This document shows positions 59,979 through 64,000 of a stretch of DNA of 64,000 nt, piece after piece. The translations under genes and the position numbers were made by a program. The DNA lies in assembly GCA_026545765.1 (NCBI GenBank), contig CM048842.1, forward strand, positions 73,149,871-73,213,870. The letters are read 5' to 3'. The DNA is from Plantago major. Lineage: Eukaryota; Streptophyta; Magnoliopsida; Lamiales; Plantaginaceae. The notes below the pieces were generated by a model. That model saw only the letters and a list, made by a program, of their open reading frames with translations, was not told the origin of the DNA and did no database searches. Position 1 is the first letter of the stretch. The number at the start of each line of letters is the position of its first letter.

Positions 59979-61486
59979 CAGTAGGAACGCAAGAGAGCGG
60001 ACAACACAAAATCTTCAGAACAACGATAGAGCGTACGCTGCCCCAGCGATTCAGGGTACAAACGCTATATTTTTCAATGATAGTGAGATTCCTCTTCCTA
60101 CGACAGGAGGAGAGGACATTGATGATCCAGATGTTCCGCTAGTGGTTTCCTTGACCATCGCAACTTATCGAGTGAACAAGATTTTGGTAGACACCGGGAG
60201 TTCCTCGAATATCATTTCCAAAAAAACACTGGACCAGATGGCCCTAGGGAGAATCCAATATGAAAGGGTCCACACCTCTATACTGGGATTTGGAGGGGGA
60301 ACAGTTCGACCCCTGGGAAGTGTGATGTTGCATGTTTCGCTTGGTACTTTCCCGGAAAGAGTTACTCAGTTGGTCCGATTTGTAGTGGTGGATCGTACTT
60401 TCGACTACAACGCCATCTTTGGGCGCCCGGGGCTTAATCAATTCCGAGCTATCCCCTCCACTCTCCATAACAGAATGAAGTTTCCAACTCCCTTCGGAGT
60501 CGGAGAAGAGGTGGGAAACGTTCGCGAAGCCTGGGAATGTTACATAATGTCCACAAGAAGAGCGTCCGCCCACGTGCTGGCGACCACCCTGACCCCTGGT
60601 ACGTCAGTGGTTCTTCCAGCTAAAAAGGAGAACCGGCAGATCGGAGTGGGGAGCCAGAAGGAGAAGTTTCCTAGAACATTGCGAATCGAGCCTCACGAGA
60701 CTCTCAAGGAAATCGAGATTGTTGCTGGAAACCCGGATAAGAAAACAAGAATTGGGACCGAGATGACTGTAGAGGTAGAAATGAAGCTCATCACTTGTCT
60801 CCGTGAAAACAGCGATGTGTTTGCCTGGAGTACCGATGACGTGAAGGGGATTGACCCGAGGATCACTGTTCACCGTCTGAACATGGATCCCTCGATCAAG
60901 TACATACGACAGAAAAGGAAAGATTTCGGTCCGGTCAAGGATGCCATCATATCCGCTGAAGTGGAGCGACTCCTGAAAGCAGGGCACATTGAAGAAGTCC
61001 ATTATTCTGACTGGGTGTGCAACGTAGTCCTGGTAGAGAAGTCACCGGGCAAATGGCGGATGTGCAACGACTTCACTAGGTTAAACAAGTTCTGCCCAAA
61101 GGATCCGTACCCTTTGCCGCGGATAGATCAGTTGGTTGACTCCATGTCCGGATGTGCATTGTTGAGTTTCATGGACGCATACCAAGGTTTTTACCAAATC
61201 CGGATGGCCAAAGAAGACATCAAGAAAACAGGTTTCTTCGCTGCCGGGGGTGTATATTGCTTCAAGGTAATGCCCTTCGGATTGAAAAATGCGGGAGCCA
61301 CTTACCAACGCCTTGTGAATCAAATGTTCAAGGAAGAGATTGGAAAAACCATGGAAGTGTATGTGGACGACATGCTCGTCAAGAGCAAAACTGAAGAGCA
61401 ACATGTGCACCATTTGAACAAGTGCTTCACTATCCTTAGTAAGTACGGAATGAAATTGAATCCCGAGAAATGTACGTTCGGAGTAA
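59959..61486 (+). pseudogene. Element E pol: protease and reverse transcriptase, first half
   Basis: The open frame includes a GGPSGGDS linker, then the aspartic protease active site LVDTGSSSNII (Asp at 60189-60191), a spacer with a conserved FGRPGLNQFRAI, and the RT: CNVVLVEKSPGKWRMCNDF (61018-61074), FMDAYQGFYQI, VMPFGLKNAGATYQ and YVDD at 61360-61371. The frame stays open until it is split inside CTFGV by the Harbinger insertion. This is the longest clean stretch of E. Confidence 0.93.
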
Positions 61487-61587
61487 GGCTCTGTTCTTTT
61501 CAACTGAAAACTCTTTCGATTCGATTCAGCCCATTCCATTCGATTCCAAATTGCCTTCGCTTTAGTTGATTCGATTCATTAAATTCA

Positions 61588-61721
<134 letters not shown>

Positions 61722-61978
61722 TATCATTTATTTACACACCGATCTTTTGTACGAGGAAAATAAGAAAATTTATCCAATTGAGTTATTTTCAACTTTTTTT
61801 TCTTTCTTTCTTTTTAATACGACTTGTAGTAGATCAATGAAATAAAGAGTATAGTTACAATTTGAACTAACAAAAAATCTACATGTTCAAAAACTCCAAA
61901 ACAAGTTAAACCAAACAAAAAGTCGGACCAAACTTTATAAAAATAATATTATATATCACAAATATTGAAAAATGGCAT

Positions 61979-62512
61979 TTATTCCTCCATATTATCTTCC
62001 TCGGACTCTATATTATCTTCCTCGGGCTCTATATTGCCTGGAATAGAGCGCCAAATTCTCAATGTTATCTCCTTGCGCACCCTGTTCATCGTTTCTTTCC
62101 TTGTCAGGTACAATAAATCATTATCCACTCCACCTTGGACATTGATATCATGTTGCAAAACTGGTATTTCAAGTTCACACATGCGCATAAAATTATGAAG
62201 AGTGAAGGTAGCAACAATCACGTATATTTGATATGTGTATTCCATTTGAGGCATCGTATAAAGGACCTTCCATCTCCTTTTCAAGCCGCCGAAGGATCTT
62301 TCAATAGTAGTTCGTAATGAAGAGTGTCGATAGTTAAAATGCTCAGACATCCCTTTAAGAACTCTTTTCTTCTTAAAGTCTGGAATATGATATCTTACAT
62401 CGGGGTCCTTAATTGGAGAGAGATAACCAGTGGTATTAGGATATCCAGAGTCCACCAAGTAGTATTTTCCTGTCAAAATCATAAGCACATAATAAGACAA
62501 CAATTGTAACAT
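61979..62512 (-). pseudogene. Harbinger transposase (DDE_Tnp_4-type), C-terminal half only
   Basis: HARBI1-like nuclease fragment. It shows GKYYLVDSGYPNTTGYLSP, HFNYRHSSLRTTIERSFGGL (with the third catalytic acid in ERSFG), LKRRWKVL and VIVATFTLHNFMR, then an acidic tail. The part with the first two catalytic Asp residues is missing. Upstream on this strand the sequence turns into unrelated A/T-rich DNA. The frame is open to the stop at 61979-61981. There is no valid start codon for a working enzyme. Confidence 0.85.
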
Positions 62513-62762
62513 ACTCCCTCCGCCCCGGTTGTATATAATAAAATTTTGGTCATTGGTAATACGAGTATTATTTTACATACCTGTTGGCGGATGGGGAAAA
62601 AAAGAGTGTTGATGTAAAGTTGTTGACACGAGCTTGTGCATGGTTTATGGACAAGTGATTTTGGTTAAGCTTTTAATTATTTTATTTGCCGAACATTGTC
62701 CATACTCTTGTAAACGTTTTCAAGTTGTAATAAATTTCACCGATTCAAAAAAAAAAAAAAAA
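62513..62762 (+). other. Poly(A)-ended insert inside the Harbinger element (SINE-like?)
   Basis: A stretch starting CTCCCTCCGCCCCGG and ending with TTCACCGATTC and a run of about 15 A. The A-run suggests retroposition, while the CTCCCTCCG start resembles a MITE tip. A possible short duplication (AGACAA) lies on both sides. It probably displaced the transposase N-terminal half. Identity not established. Confidence 0.35.
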
Positions 62763-63066
62763 GACAAAGACAGTTTATACGACGATTAAAATTCAGCTTT
62801 AATCGAGTTATCATTCTCATATTATTTTCCACGCGGTTGGTTTTAAAATTTGTTATACAATAATAAATAAAAATGTAAAGTGACAGAAAAAAGAGTAAGA
62901 AGAATGTGAGAAAGATGACAAAAATAATATATTTTTTTAATTGTGATTATATATACCATCATATAATATATATTATTATTATTATTACACAATAATTTCT
63001 TGATTCGATGGGCCAGTTTGATTCGATTCGATTTAGTAAATTTTAGTTGAAAAGAACAGAGCCTAA

Positions 63067-64000
63067 AAGGAGGGAAGTTCCTCGGGTACATGGTTACCGA
63101 GAGAGGGATAAGCGCGAACCCAGAAAAGATCAAGGCAATCCTAGATCTGCCGCAACCAAAAACCCTCAATGAGGTACAACAACTCATAGGACGTCTGATG
63201 TCCTTAAGTCATTTCATTTCACGATCCGCGGAGAAAAATCTCCCGTTCTTCAAAATCCTCCGGAAAGGAGAGGGCTTTGAGTGGACTGCGGAATGTTCTG
63301 AGGCTTTCGAGAAATTGAAAACGTACCTCCATTCCCCTCCACTGCTCTCCAAACCCGTCGAGGGAAAACCACTCTACCTCTACCTAGCTATCACGGAAGA
63401 GGCAATGAGTTCAGTGTTAGTACGAATTCAGGCTAACGATCACCTTCCAATCTACTATCTTAGCAAAGCCATCGCTGGGGCGGAGACGAGATACGTGAAG
63501 ATTGAGAAACTTGCATATGCTTTGGTTTACACCGCAAGACGGTTAAAACCATATTTCAAGTCCCATAAAGTTGTGGTCTCGATCGGAACCTTTGAAACAG
63601 TCCCGAAAGCTCGACCACCGACGACTCTAAGTGGGCGATCGAGCTGAGTGAATATGACATTTGCTATCAGGCTCCGTCAGCCAAGAAAGCTCAAGTCCTC
63701 GCCGATTTCTTAGCGGAATATCTTGAGGCGGATTCAGAGAAGGGCCCTGACACACAGGCATTCGAATGTTTACTCACCAAGCAGGTTGGCCGGAATCCAA
63801 CTCCGCCGCAGTTCAACCCAACAAACCTCGAAGACGCACATTTTATCAATCAATCTCTATCTGCATCTCATGAGGAAACTCGAGTCAGCAAGTGAGTCCG
63901 TGCCTAACGACTCCGGACCCAAAAGCAGGGAAACCGAAGCACAGAGGTGGAAACCTCGGGAGCCAGCAGGAGATCTCCAAGCCAAAAAACATCCTTCTGA
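63067..64000 (+). pseudogene. Element E pol: RT end and RNase H, continuing past the window
   Basis: Resumes exactly where the frame stopped at 61486 ([13 protein letters not shown]). It includes the RT thumb/connection and the Gypsy RNase H start ([48 protein letters not shown]). A frameshift near 63600 moves the frame; [20 protein letters not shown] and VLADFLAEYLE (about 63627-63725) follow. A stop lies at about 63892. The second RNase H and integrase of this element type would lie beyond the window. Confidence 0.88.

Overview
The window is plant nuclear DNA, most likely from a eudicot with a repeat-rich genome. It has two ordinary plant genes at the left end, with GT-AG introns and clean reading frames. 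The remaining roughly 85% is non-genic DNA dominated by a nested stack of LTR retrotransposons, with several small DNA transposons.

Regions. (1) 1-2770, + strand: the last eight coding exons of a beta-adaptin gene (AP-1/AP-2 large subunit). Its 5' end lies outside the window. (2) 3857-5988, - strand, convergent: a complete four-exon RHB1A-like RING-H2 E3 ubiquitin ligase, with a non-coding leader reaching to about 7200. (3) 7200-10560: intergenic DNA with a Stowaway-like MITE, a 5S-rRNA-like (Cassandra-type) LTR fragment and a 772-bp foldback element. (4) 10758-11144: a promoter-like stretch and a short unidentified coding fragment with an internal 24-residue duplication. It is followed by a degenerate minisatellite of about 36 bp period (11395-11635), which resumes at 27604-27854.

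(5) The minisatellite is split by element A (11636-27603, TSD TATCT), a Ty1/Copia element on the - strand. One of A's own LTRs carries a solo LTR of the same family (B, 11797-13496, TSD AACAG). (6) A Ty3/Gypsy element of the Tat type (E) starts at about 27855 and runs off the right end. Within it sit Copia element D (28926-59027, TSD CAAAG), element C of the same family inside D (32965-47739, TSD TGTTT), and a PIF/Harbinger element inside the Gypsy pol gene (61487-63063, TSD TAA).

Most notable biology. A, C and D share the order LTR, tRNA-iMet primer site, gag, protease, integrase, RT, RNase H, a long third ORF (ORF3), polypurine tract, LTR. This resembles the Sirevirus type of Copia. In all three copies ORF3 has its own TATA box about 180-200 bp upstream of its ATG. 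Its middle part is built from short exons of about 34-50 codons separated by phase-0 GT-AG introns of about 77-90 bp. Copy A lacks one of these introns almost exactly at the splice junction, as expected if a spliced RNA was once reverse transcribed. ORF3 encodes a large, charged, coiled-coil, acidic and NLS-like protein with no visible membrane segment, so calling it an envelope protein is not supported.

Caution. Frameshifts in these transposons repeatedly fall where one copy has CAG or CTG and another has CGT, TCG, ACG or a shortened CG. This looks like systematic miscalling at CHG-methylated cytosines. Many apparent breaks may therefore be assembly artefacts rather than real mutations.
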